35,267 nucleotides of DNA from Candidatus Azambacteria bacterium RIFCSPLOWO2_01_FULL_44_84 (GTDB taxonomy: Bacteria > Patescibacteriota > Minisyncoccia > UBA10092), in contig MEYR01000030.1 in NCBI GenBank assembly GCA_001774075.1, positions 1-35,267 on the forward strand, in the 5' to 3' direction. Of this stretch, positions 14,491-21,559 are shown piece by piece. The translations under genes and the position numbers were made by a program. The number at the start of each line of letters is the position of its first letter. Within the stretch, counting starts at the first letter, position 1. Below the pieces are notes generated by a model. It searched no databases. It saw only the letters and a program-made list of their open reading frames with translations, and was not told the DNA's origin.

Positions 14491-15693
14491 TTATAGTGTT
14501 TTGTCAATTACCGCTCCACCGAGTATTTCTCCTATCTTGGAATAAAAAACAATACTTTGCCCGGGAGTGATGGCTCGCTGGGGCTCATCAAAAACCACTT
14601 TTAATTTTTGGAATTTTGATTTTTTGTTTTTGAACTTGTTTCGGATTTCGTGCTTCGGATTTCGGATTTCAAAAAGCAAGGCTTTTTGCAGTGGTTGTCT
14701 GTAGCGAATTCGCGCCAAACACTTGAGAGGCAACCTGAGCGCTTTTCCGGAAATCCAACTCGCCTCTTTTGCCAAAAGAGCTTTTTCAAAAAGCGCGCCA
14801 TCGGACGTTTCGGCGACAATCAGCGTGTTATTTTTGAAATCTTTTTTGGCGACATAATAAGGAACGCCGCCTCCGGTCGTGCCTATTCCCTTTCTTTGGC
14901 CGATTGTGTAAAAACTTAAACCGTCATGAGTTCCGACTCTCTCGCCTTTCAAAGTCAAAATCGGCCCGGGATTTTTACCTAATTGCGATTTCAAAAATTC
15001 CGCGACGTCGATTTCGCCAATGAAACACACTCCTTGCGAATCGGGCTTCTCAGCCGTGGGCAGCTTCCATTTTTTTGCCATCGCTCTGACTTGCGGTTTT
15101 TTATACTCGCCTATCGGAAAAAGGCAATATTTTAACTGCTTTTGTGTCAAAGTCCACAAAAAATATGATTGATCTTTGTTTAAATCTTTAGCAATTTTCA
15201 ATTTACAATTTTCAATTTTCAATGAATTTCCAATGTTTAAATTTTCAATTTTTTTTGAATTTTGAATTTGAGATTTGTTTGGAAATTGGGATTTAGAAAT
15301 TGGAAATTCCCGCTGTAAGCGGGTATAGTGTCCGGTCGCAATATAGTCGGCGCCCAAAGCAAGAGCTTTTTTCAAAAATAATCCGAATTTGATTTCGCGG
15401 TTGCACATTATGTCCGGATTGGGCGTGCGGCCGGCGGCGTATTCGGCAACCATATAATCAACAACGGATTTTTTATAATCCTGTTCAAAATCAAAAACGT
15501 AAAAAGGGATTCCCATTTGACCGGCGACCCGGCGCGCGTCGGCCGCATCTTCAGCGGCGCAACCGGTCAAAGACCAGCCCTTCATATAAACTCCTACAAC
15601 GTCATAACCCTTACGTTTCAATAAAAAAGCGGCGACGCTTGAATCTACGCCACCCGACATTGCTACAAAAACTTTTATTTTTTTCTTAGCCAT
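14491..15693 (-). CDS. mnmA: tRNA-specific 2-thiouridylase
   Basis: MnmA thiolates U34 of Lys, Glu and Gln tRNAs, using ATP and a sulfur relay. The 400-residue product has the PP-loop SGGVDSS (13-19), the catalytic cysteines C97 (NPDIMCNREIKFG) and C223 (GVCFIGE), and GHYTR. Two repeat-derived inserts are read in frame: residues 129-168 (Lys/Asn/Ile-rich, after GHYTRLQRE) and 341-363 (FEIRNPKHEIRNKFKNKK). ATG 15693 is chosen. The longer frame to 15732 would start inside the terminator of the upstream gene. Confidence 0.96.
   Translation of the reverse strand: MAKKKIKVFVAMSGGVDSSVAAFLLKRKGYDVVGVYMKGWSLTGCAAEDAADARRVAGQMGIPFYVFDFEQDYKKSVVDYMVAEYAAGRTPNPDIMCNREIKFGLFLKKALALGADYIATGHYTRLQREFPISKSQFPNKSQIQNSKKIENLNIGNSLKIENCKLKIAKDLNKDQSYFLWTLTQKQLKYCLFPIGEYKKPQVRAMAKKWKLPTAEKPDSQGVCFIGEIDVAEFLKSQLGKNPGPILTLKGERVGTHDGLSFYTIGQRKGIGTTGGGVPYYVAKKDFKNNTLIVAETSDGALFEKALLAKEASWISGKALRLPLKCLARIRYRQPLQKALLFEIRNPKHEIRNKFKNKKSKFQKLKVVFDEPQRAITPGQSIVFYSKIGEILGGAVIDKTL
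14605..14673. repeat. In-frame repeat insert in mnmA (second, near the C-terminus)
   Basis: It contains TTCGGATTTCGTGCTTCGGA, the exact 20-mer of the rpmJ-rpsM spacer, followed by AT-rich GAATTTTGATTTT-type sequence. On the coding strand it is read AAG CAC GAA ATC CGA (KHEIR), a different frame from alaS. Confidence 0.85.
15190..15309. repeat. In-frame AT-rich repeat insert in mnmA (first)
   Basis: About 120 bp made of variants of AATTTCCAA, CAAATTCAAAA and GAAAATTG encode ISKSQFPNKSQIQNSKKIE and similar runs. The tract resembles the intergenic 2745-2848 and 9493-9640 tracts. It is a multiple of three in effect and leaves the flanking MnmA motifs intact. Confidence 0.82.
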
Positions 15694-15724
15694 AACTAAA
15701 ATAGTTATGCCACAAAAAATAAAA

Positions 15725-15749
15725 AAGCGCAATCAAATAGATTGCGCTT
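15725..15749 (-). terminator. Rho-independent terminator of the M50 protease gene
   Basis: AAGCGCAATC (15725-15734) pairs perfectly with GATTGCGCTT (15740-15749), followed on the minus strand by a long T-rich run. It lies just after the protease stop and just before the mnmA start. Confidence 0.93.
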
Positions 15750-15758
15750 GGCCGCAAC

Positions 15759-16535
15759 TTAATGCGGTCTGAAACCTGAAAAAATGACATGCGATATCAG
15801 ACTGATGATGACGGTGAGAGAGACAAACAGTAGTACGGTCAATGCCACAAGGAATTTCCTTTTTGCGTCGAGGTCTTCCATATCATCATTAGTTGGCCAG
15901 TGATTTATTCCGCCGAAAAAGATGAAAATCAGAACTGTAGCAGGGCCAATAATTTTCTGGGAAACCAGTATAAAAGTCGCCGCCAAAATCATAATCACCC
16001 ATTTAACTCTTTGATAGTGGGCCCCCGTCGCCGCGTACAAGACATGTCCTCCGTCAAGCTGACCGAAGGGCATCAGATTTGCTAAAGTTAGAAGAACGCC
16101 TATGACAATGGCAAAAGAAATCTGGTCTACCGAATGTTGCGTCAGGTAATCCCCCCATCTTGGGAAAAGCAATGCTATTGTGGCGATTGTTCCTGCCCAA
16201 GGACCGGCTACTCCGATATCAAAAAGCGCTTTACGGTTAGGAATCGTTTTGGCGTTCATGGTAATCATCGCTCCAAGCGTCCCGAGTGGGATTATAGGCA
16301 GAGGGATAAACATCGGGCCAGTGGCTTCAACTCCCCACCATTTTGCGGCAAAATAATGACCCAACTCGTGAGACAATAGGATAAACATCAACGCGAATGC
16401 GAATGGTAGGCCATATTTTATTGACAGAGGATTATAAATATCAAACTGGCCAGCATACCAAGTCGCCGCGAAAGCGCAAGAAATGAAAGTTGCGACAAAA
16501 AGCCAAAAACGCAGGTTTCTGAGCCAGTTGCCCAT
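15759..16535 (-). CDS. M50-family site-2 membrane protease
   Basis: The 258-residue polytopic protein has the zinc motif HELGH (H56, E57, H60) within a membrane segment and the third ligand motif NLMPFGQLDGGHV (153-165), both required for S2P-type intramembrane cleavage. About six membrane segments are visible. No PDZ domain is present, so it belongs to the compact M50 group, distinct from the RseP-like gene at the left edge. Transcription is divergent from the DUF167 gene across 48 bp. The substrate is unknown. Confidence 0.9.
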   Translation of the reverse strand: MGNWLRNLRFWLFVATFISCAFAATWYAGQFDIYNPLSIKYGLPFAFALMFILLSHELGHYFAAKWWGVEATGPMFIPLPIIPLGTLGAMITMNAKTIPNRKALFDIGVAGPWAGTIATIALLFPRWGDYLTQHSVDQISFAIVIGVLLTLANLMPFGQLDGGHVLYAATGAHYQRVKWVIMILAATFILVSQKIIGPATVLIFIFFGGINHWPTNDDMEDLDAKRKFLVALTVLLFVSLTVIISLISHVIFSGFRPH

Positions 16536-16583
16536 TGCTTATCCGCCTTATATAATTGTTAAATAACTTACCGCATAATATAC

Positions 16584-16802
16584 ATGAAAATCATCGTAAA
16601 AGCAAGGCCAAATAGCAAAAACGAATCAGTGGAAAAAATAGACGATTTGCATTTTGAAGTTTCCGTAAAAGAACCGCCGGTGAAAGGAATGGCGAATGAA
16701 GCGATAAGAAGGGCACTCGCCGCTTATTTTAAAATTTCGCCATCGCGGGTGAACATTGTTGCCGGTCACACATCTAAAAGTAAAATTGTAGAAATAAAGT
16801 AA
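16584..16802 (+). CDS. DUF167 (YggU) family protein
   Basis: The 72-residue product matches the small YggU/DUF167 fold: MKIIVKARPNSKNESV, VSVKEPPVKGMANEAIRRALA and VNIVAGHTSKSKIVEI. The family is widespread and its molecular role is unsettled. It lies divergent from the M50 gene and ends at its own terminator. Length and motifs are normal. Confidence 0.92.
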   Translation: MKIIVKARPNSKNESVEKIDDLHFEVSVKEPPVKGMANEAIRRALAAYFKISPSRVNIVAGHTSKSKIVEIK

Positions 16803-16826
16803 CCCCTTAATAGGGTTAATTTTTTT
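16801..16826 (+). terminator. Rho-independent terminator of the DUF167 gene
   Basis: AACCC (16801-16805) and GGGTT (16813-16817) form a short stem followed by AATTTTTTT. The stem begins at the last base of the stop codon and overlaps the end of the convergent gene. Confidence 0.7.
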
Positions 16827-17496
16827 GCCGCGCCTTACTAATACTTATTACTTCGATATAAATATCTGCATAATCCAGGTGCGGAAAAACATGGCCTTGA
16901 GGCAAGTCGAGGCTTAACGCACTGCGCTCAATTCTATTGATTCGGGCGCTGATCCAAAGTGGCGTGCAGACCATGTCCGGGTCGCCCTTTGGCGAAAGGC
17001 CCATTTGGCAACTTTTGAAATTTTCTTCTATCAATTTTTGGTAATTATCCAGCCAAGTATTCGGCCCGGTATCGATAATTATCGTAATGGTGTCAATTTG
17101 GAATGGTCTATTGCCGGCGTAAAAGTAGGCGCGCCCGCTTGATGTAAACATTGCGGTGCCCCGGCCGTTTTTAACCTTTTCCTTCCATAATTGATAGTCG
17201 CCGGGAGAGATCTTAAATAAAAAACTGAATTTAGCCGATGCCGGATCTTTCAAGACAATATTCAAAACCCGAGTTTCGTTATCCATCTGCACGAGAATGG
17301 GCGTTGCGATTGTTATTGCTTTTTGATAGCGCGTGTTGAACACAATCCCGCCAAATTCGGCATTACTTACCCCTTCAGCGCCGTAAGCCCGTCGCGAGCT
17401 AAGAAAAGACGCCGCCAAAAGCAGAACATATAATATCGCCAATACTCCGACAGTAGTGGCGAAAAAGCCCAGAAGCTCTTTGGTATGCTTTTCCAT
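16816..17496 (-). CDS. Membrane-anchored protein of unknown function
   Basis: The 226-residue product has one N-terminal membrane segment (about 9-32) and a mostly beta exterior part, with ITIATPILVQMDNETRVLNIVLKDP and GRAYFYAGNRPFQIDTITIII. Two cysteines (in KSCQMG and MVCTPLW) could pair outside the cell. I do not recognise the family. ATG 17496 has GAGGA about 8 bases upstream, a good ribosome-binding site. A possible promoter lies upstream. It is followed convergently by the DUF167 gene. Confidence 0.75.
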   Translation of the reverse strand: MEKHTKELLGFFATTVGVLAILYVLLLAASFLSSRRAYGAEGVSNAEFGGIVFNTRYQKAITIATPILVQMDNETRVLNIVLKDPASAKFSFLFKISPGDYQLWKEKVKNGRGTAMFTSSGRAYFYAGNRPFQIDTITIIIDTGPNTWLDNYQKLIEENFKSCQMGLSPKGDPDMVCTPLWISARINRIERSALSLDLPQGHVFPHLDYADIYIEVISISKARQKN

Positions 17497-17541
17497 TTGG
17501 AAATCCTCATAAATTTTAAAGAGCGCTGTTTCTCTACTCTA

Positions 17542-17570
17542 TACAACAAAATCATGAATACTACAACCGC
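17542..17570 (-). promoter_or_regulatory. Possible promoter of the unknown membrane-protein gene
   Basis: On the minus strand TTGTAG and TATAGA are 17 bases apart. Each matches its consensus only partly. The distance to the gene start is about 50 bp. This is a weak call. Confidence 0.4.
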
Positions 17571-17604
17571 ATCTATAATTGCGACCGCAATTATAGATGC
17601 GGTT
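17565..17604. terminator. Perfect 18-bp hairpin between two minus-strand genes
   Basis: AACCGCATCTATAATTGC (17565-17582) pairs exactly with 17587-17604 around a GACC loop. Read on the plus strand it is followed by TTAAAAAATAAAAA rather than a clean T-run. It lies beyond the reductase terminator and overlaps the -35 side of the next possible promoter. A backup terminator or repeat unit is possible. Confidence 0.55.
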
Positions 17605-17617
17605 TAAAAAATAAAAA

Positions 17618-17643
17618 TCCCGACAATAAATGAAATGTCGGGA
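17618..17643 (-). terminator. Rho-independent terminator of the ribonucleotide reductase gene
   Basis: TCCCGACA (17618-17625) pairs with TGTCGGGA (17636-17643). On the minus strand ATTTTTATTTTTT follows. The site lies about 20 bp after the gene's stop. Confidence 0.88.
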
Positions 17644-17665
17644 CTCAATCTGTAGTTAATAATTT

Positions 17666-20089
17666 TTAGCAGACGTTGTAACCGCAGTTGACGCATCTCA
17701 CGCAGCCCTCTTCATAAACGAGGGCACTCTGCTTGCACTTGGGGCAGCGGTTTCCTTTGCTTAAGACGGGCTCCGCATCATTCTTATCTTTTTCTTTGGC
17801 CGCTTTGGGCTTAATGTTATCATCGTCTATAAACCCGAAACGCTTCAGGTAAATCTCAATGGCCTTGGAAATACCATCGGCAAGCGAAGTAATCTTCCCC
17901 TTGCCAAATCCGGCAACCCGGCTTCCGCCGATTCCCTTAAGCTGGTCCTTGAGTTGAATAAGCCGTTCGATTGACGATTTCGGCGATTCAAGGCGCAAGA
18001 ACGACGAAGCAAGGCGTCCGATGGCTTCGGCGTCGGCAGCGGCATCGGTACCGGCCTTAGCAACGTTAATAAATACCTCAAAGGGTTCGTTGGGGCCGAT
18101 ATCGGGGTCAAAGTTGATAGTCACAAACGCGGCGCCGTCCGGCGTCTCCACTCTAATGGTGGGTCCCAAAACCAGATCGGGCCGGGAGCGGATAAAATCG
18201 CGCGACTCTTTAGCTTTTTGTTTTCCGCTGATTCCGACCGAAAGGACGCCGCCTTTGCAGCCGTCCCTGAAGACGGTGATCCCCAGGCAACTGGACTCAT
18301 ATGCCTGCCAGTAGACTTTTTCAATATCGGCAACAGTAGCGGAGTTCGAAAGGTTAATCGTTTTAGACACGCCGTTATCGGTATGCCTTTGGAAAGCGGC
18401 CTGAATCTTGACATGCCACCGGTAAGGAATTTCATGGGTGGTGACAAAAACTCTTTTCACGTCATCCGGAATGTTAAGATCGCCAACGTGTCCGCTATTT
18501 TTGACTTCCTCTTCGAACATCGGAGAGTAAAATCCCCGTTCGCGGGCGATCTCCATGAGCCGATCAAAACCGGGTTGAATCCGATAAAGGATCCTATCCT
18601 CAAACTGATGCCTTTCCGTCAATCCATAGTATGGTTCAATGCCGCCGGAACATCCGGCAAGGATTCTGATTTCGCCGGTGGGAGCAATTGTCGTGATCGT
18701 GCAGTTGCGAATCGGTTTTTGATCCTTATAAATACTCTGATCCCAGAGCGGAAACGCTCCCCTTGCTTCGGCAAGCTTTTCTGATTCGTTATGGCCAATT
18801 TTATTGATGAATCCCTGAATTTCTTCAGCAACCCTGCAGGTTTCTTCCGAGGCGTAAGGAACGCCTAAAAACGCAAGCATATCCGCAAAGCCCATTATAC
18901 CAAGCCCGATCCGACGAATCTTGTGAGCAAGCTCCATAATCTGCGGCAAGGGATAGGGATTCATCTCAATAACGTTGTCAAGAAAAATAACCGCAAGCCG
19001 GACTGCCTTCTCAAGTTCTTCCCAGTTTATAACATACTTATCGCCTTCTCTGACAACAAACTTAACAAGATTGATAGAGCCCAGATTGCAAACATCGAAA
19101 TCAAACAGCGGCTGCTCGCCGCACGGATTTGTGGCTTCTATCGTCATGAGCCCCTGGAGCGGATTGGCTGGCGATCGGTTGGTCTTATCAATGAACCAAA
19201 GGCCAGGGTCTCCGGTTTCCCAAGCCATTTTCACGATCAGGTCAAAAACTTTACGGGCCTCGAGGTGTTTTACGACCTGACCGTCTTTCGGATCAATCAG
19301 GTCATATTCGGCATCTTCTTTTACGGCTTTCATAAAGACGTCGGTTGCGGCAACGGAGATATTGAAGTTGGCAATCTGAGTTTCAAGAAGCGAAATCCTA
19401 AGCTGGTCCAAACCGCGCCTGCTGTAAATATAGGGCTTGGTGCGTTCAAAGGTGGTAATATTTTTATCCGTCAGTTGGCTTTTACAGGCGATAAATTCCA
19501 AAATATCCGGATGATGGACGTTCATAATGGCCATGTTAGCGCCGCGGCGCATTCCGCCTTGCTTAACAAACTCCGTTGATGTGTTGAAGACTTTCAGAAA
19601 TGAAACCGGACCGGAAGACATCCCGCGGGTAGAACCGACAAGTGCGCCTTTCGGGCGCAACTTAGAAAAAGAAAAACCGGTGCCTCCGCCTGACTTGTGA
19701 ATTATTGCCTGGTTCTTGAGAGCTTCATAGATGCCATTCATTGAGTCGTATATGGGGAGAACGAAACAAGCGGAAAACTGCAAGCCGTTACCTGTCCCGG
19801 CATTGTAAAGTGTCGGAGCATTCGGAAAGAATTTTCTTTCGGCAAATAGAGTATAAAAGTTCTTGGCCGTGTCAATTATATCTTCTTCTGAACGGCTGTA
19901 CTTTTTCCCCGCTGAAGCGATGTAATAAGCAACGCGCCAGCACATTTCTTCTCTTGTTTCAATAATATTCCCCTCCCGATCACGCCTCAAAAAACGCTCA
20001 TTAACGAGCTTAATAGCATCAGGGGTCCAATTGCACGGCGCAAGGCCCTCTGGGATAGGAGCGATAAAGATGTTCTGCAATTCGCCCAT
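17666..20089 (-). CDS. nrdJ: Class II (adenosylcobalamin-dependent) ribonucleotide reductase
   Basis: This enzyme makes deoxyribonucleotides using a B12-derived radical and works with or without oxygen. The 807-residue protein has HKSGGGTGFSFS (131-142), the redox cysteines C108 and C334, the active-site NPCGEQ (321-326) and TIAPTG. The C-terminal tail has a zinc-ribbon-like cysteine set (C782, C785, C796, C799, C802, C807). Residues about 211-239 look like an insertion before ANFNISVAATD. AGGAG at 20096-20100 is a strong ribosome-binding site for ATG 20089. It is transcribed alone from a consensus-like promoter. Confidence 0.96.
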   Translation of the reverse strand: MGELQNIFIAPIPEGLAPCNWTPDAIKLVNERFLRRDREGNIIETREEMCWRVAYYIASAGKKYSRSEEDIIDTAKNFYTLFAERKFFPNAPTLYNAGTGNGLQFSACFVLPIYDSMNGIYEALKNQAIIHKSGGGTGFSFSKLRPKGALVGSTRGMSSGPVSFLKVFNTSTEFVKQGGMRRGANMAIMNVHHPDILEFIACKSQLTDKNITTFERTKPYIYSRRGLDQLRISLLETQIANFNISVAATDVFMKAVKEDAEYDLIDPKDGQVVKHLEARKVFDLIVKMAWETGDPGLWFIDKTNRSPANPLQGLMTIEATNPCGEQPLFDFDVCNLGSINLVKFVVREGDKYVINWEELEKAVRLAVIFLDNVIEMNPYPLPQIMELAHKIRRIGLGIMGFADMLAFLGVPYASEETCRVAEEIQGFINKIGHNESEKLAEARGAFPLWDQSIYKDQKPIRNCTITTIAPTGEIRILAGCSGGIEPYYGLTERHQFEDRILYRIQPGFDRLMEIARERGFYSPMFEEEVKNSGHVGDLNIPDDVKRVFVTTHEIPYRWHVKIQAAFQRHTDNGVSKTINLSNSATVADIEKVYWQAYESSCLGITVFRDGCKGGVLSVGISGKQKAKESRDFIRSRPDLVLGPTIRVETPDGAAFVTINFDPDIGPNEPFEVFINVAKAGTDAAADAEAIGRLASSFLRLESPKSSIERLIQLKDQLKGIGGSRVAGFGKGKITSLADGISKAIEIYLKRFGFIDDDNIKPKAAKEKDKNDAEPVLSKGNRCPKCKQSALVYEEGCVRCVNCGYNVC

Positions 20090-20131
20090 GATGTACTCCT
20101 TTTTTTATTTTTTAAAAGACCAAAAATAATA

Positions 20132-20147
20132 AACTGCTTAAGCAGTT
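20132..20147. promoter_or_regulatory. Perfect 16-bp palindrome at the predicted nrdJ start of transcription
   Basis: AACTGCTTAAGCAGTT is fully self-complementary. It lies immediately downstream of the -10 box, over the expected transcription start, where a bound repressor would block the polymerase. It does not match the NrdR box consensus as I know it. Confidence 0.55.
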
Positions 20148-20152
20148 AAAAG

Positions 20153-20181
20153 AATATAGCATGAGAAAATTTTCCGGTCAA
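20153..20181 (-). promoter_or_regulatory. Strong sigma-70-type promoter of nrdJ
   Basis: On the minus strand TTGACC (20176-20181) and TATATT (20153-20158) are separated by 17 bases; each differs from its consensus at one base. The leader to the ATG is about 57 nt and ends in a strong ribosome-binding site. Confidence 0.8.
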
Positions 20182-20214
20182 AATAAAAGTATGTGGACAA
20201 ATTGTCATGAAACC

Positions 20215-20304
20215 CATAACATATAATATGCAACATTTAGCGCATAACGTGTGGTAAAAGATTTTTTTAATATTTTATGTTGCATGTTACGTGTTGTGTG
20301 TTAT
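20215..20304. repeat. Imperfect inverted repeat ahead of efp
   Basis: CATAACATATAATATGCAAC on the left and, on the opposite strand, CATAACACACAACACGTAAC plus ATGCAACATA on the right form an imperfect hairpin. It ends 9 bp before the efp start, within its leader. It is AT-rich and similar in style to the other border palindromes. Confidence 0.6.
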
Positions 20305-20312
20305 GTGAAATT

Positions 20313-20885
20313 ATGCTGTCAATAAATGATCTGAGAGTCGGAACACATATTGTTTACGAGGGCGCACCTTACGAAATTTTAGAAGTTCAGCATTTGCATA
20401 TCGGGCGGGGTAGCTCTTCAATTCAGACAAAACTTAAAAACTTGAAAACGGGACAAATATTAGCGCGCAATTTCAAGCCGGCCGATATGTTTGAAAAAGC
20501 CGGAATTGAAAAACAAAAGGTAAAATATATGTATCGTCACCGAGGCGAATATTGGTTTTCGGAAGAACAAAACCCGAAGAACAGGTTTGTGCTATCCGAA
20601 GAGCAACTCGGCGATACTATTCGCTTCCTAAAGCCCAATACGACCGTTGAAGCTTTAAATTTTAAAGAGAACATGCTCAACATAAATTTGCCCATAAAAA
20701 TGGACTTTAAAGTCGTTGAGGCGCCTCCCGCCATTCGGGGCAATACGGCGCAGGGCGGCAATAAGACTGTGACGATAGAAACTGGCGCCCAAATAATCGC
20801 GCCTCTATTTATAAACGAAGGCGACACCATAAGAGTAAATACCCAGACGGGAATGTATGTGGAGAGGACGGAAAAAGGACACTGA
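20313..20885 (+). CDS. efp: Translation elongation factor P
   Basis: EF-P relieves ribosomes stalled at consecutive prolines. From ATG 20313 the product is 190 residues with the expected three beta-barrel domains. LRVGTHIVYEGAPYEILEVQ opens domain I, and VVEAPPAIRGNTAQGGNKTVTIETGAQI starts domain III. The loop that reaches the peptidyl centre reads HIGRGSSS, with Arg at position 32 where E. coli has a modified Lys (K34). Twelve extra codons upstream (from 20277) lie in the inverted repeat and are rejected. The modifying enzyme, if any, is not in the window. Confidence 0.96.
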   Translation: MLSINDLRVGTHIVYEGAPYEILEVQHLHIGRGSSSIQTKLKNLKTGQILARNFKPADMFEKAGIEKQKVKYMYRHRGEYWFSEEQNPKNRFVLSEEQLGDTIRFLKPNTTVEALNFKENMLNINLPIKMDFKVVEAPPAIRGNTAQGGNKTVTIETGAQIIAPLFINEGDTIRVNTQTGMYVERTEKGH

Positions 20886-20886
20886 T

Positions 20887-20967
20887 AGCGACACCGATTA
20901 CGAAGGACACGCGAATTTACGAATTTTATTAGTGTTACTCGTGTGAATTCGTGTATTTAGTGTCGCT
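20887..20967. repeat. Palindromic repeat between convergent efp and dedA
   Basis: The ends AGCGACAC and GTGTCGCT are exact complements. The interior has TTTACGAATTTTATTAGTGT, sharing ACGAATTTTATTAGT with the 104-bp leader repeats and ACGAATTTTATT with the 23398-23425 spacer. It fills the entire gap between two convergent genes and may terminate both. Confidence 0.65.
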
Positions 20968-20968
20968 T

Positions 20969-21556
20969 CTAACCTTTCCAAAACTCTCTCCAGCCAATTA
21001 TAAATCCCACGATCAAAATACCGGCAATCCAAATCCAATGCTTAAAGACCGTAAACTCCGCGTACAAATCAAAAGCTCCGGAGAGCCAATAGCTGGCGTA
21101 AATCACAATTGGTATCCAAATCACAGCTCCGAGAAGATTAAAAAAGAAAAACTTACCAAACGGCAGTTTCAATACTCCGGCCAAATATGGAATAAACAAC
21201 CGGAAACCGACAAGAAATCGCGATAAAAAAATTGATTTTCCGGAATGTTTTTGAAAAAATTGTTTTGTCTTATCGAGCCGCGCCTGGGTAATGTGGAAAT
21301 GATCGGTGACAATCTGAAGAATTATTTCTCCTTTTTTTCTGCCTATCCAATAAGCCATATTATCGGCAATTAAAACACCTAAAAGGCACACTAAGACAAA
21401 GTTACCAAGTTTACCGAATCCAAGAGAGGCTACATACCCTGCGGCTATCAAAACCGCTTCTTCGGGTATGGGTAAAATATGCGATACGCTAATTACCGAC
21501 AATATCGCTAAATATGAAAATTCCACTATATAAACAGACAAAAAATCGAACAGCAT
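20969..21556 (-). CDS. DedA-family membrane protein
   Basis: The 195-residue polytopic protein matches the DedA/VTT family: PIPEEAVLIAAGYVA, GVLIADNMAYWIGRKKGE and SRFLVGFRLFIPYLAGVLKLPFGKF. These are the conserved re-entrant glycine and arginine regions. The family takes part in lipid-carrier recycling and membrane homeostasis. Four to five membrane segments are visible. It begins 3 bp after the ATPase gene ends and so is probably co-transcribed with it. Confidence 0.9.
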   Translation of the reverse strand: MLFDFLSVYIVEFSYLAILSVISVSHILPIPEEAVLIAAGYVASLGFGKLGNFVLVCLLGVLIADNMAYWIGRKKGEIILQIVTDHFHITQARLDKTKQFFQKHSGKSIFLSRFLVGFRLFIPYLAGVLKLPFGKFFFFNLLGAVIWIPIVIYASYWLSGAFDLYAEFTVFKHWIWIAGILIVGFIIGWREFWKG

Positions 21557-21559
21557 GGA

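Noticed and set aside
14493-14515. TTGACA next to TATAAT as a promoter at the mnmA end
   Set aside because: The spacing between the boxes is only about 6 bases, far too short for a sigma-70 promoter.
15694-15732. A 13-residue N-terminal extension of MnmA
   Set aside because: It would begin inside the terminator hairpin of the upstream gene.
18923-19579. A 218-codon open frame on the plus strand
   Set aside because: It is antisense to the reductase gene, whose catalytic motifs are intact. No ribosome-binding site or recognised motif was seen.
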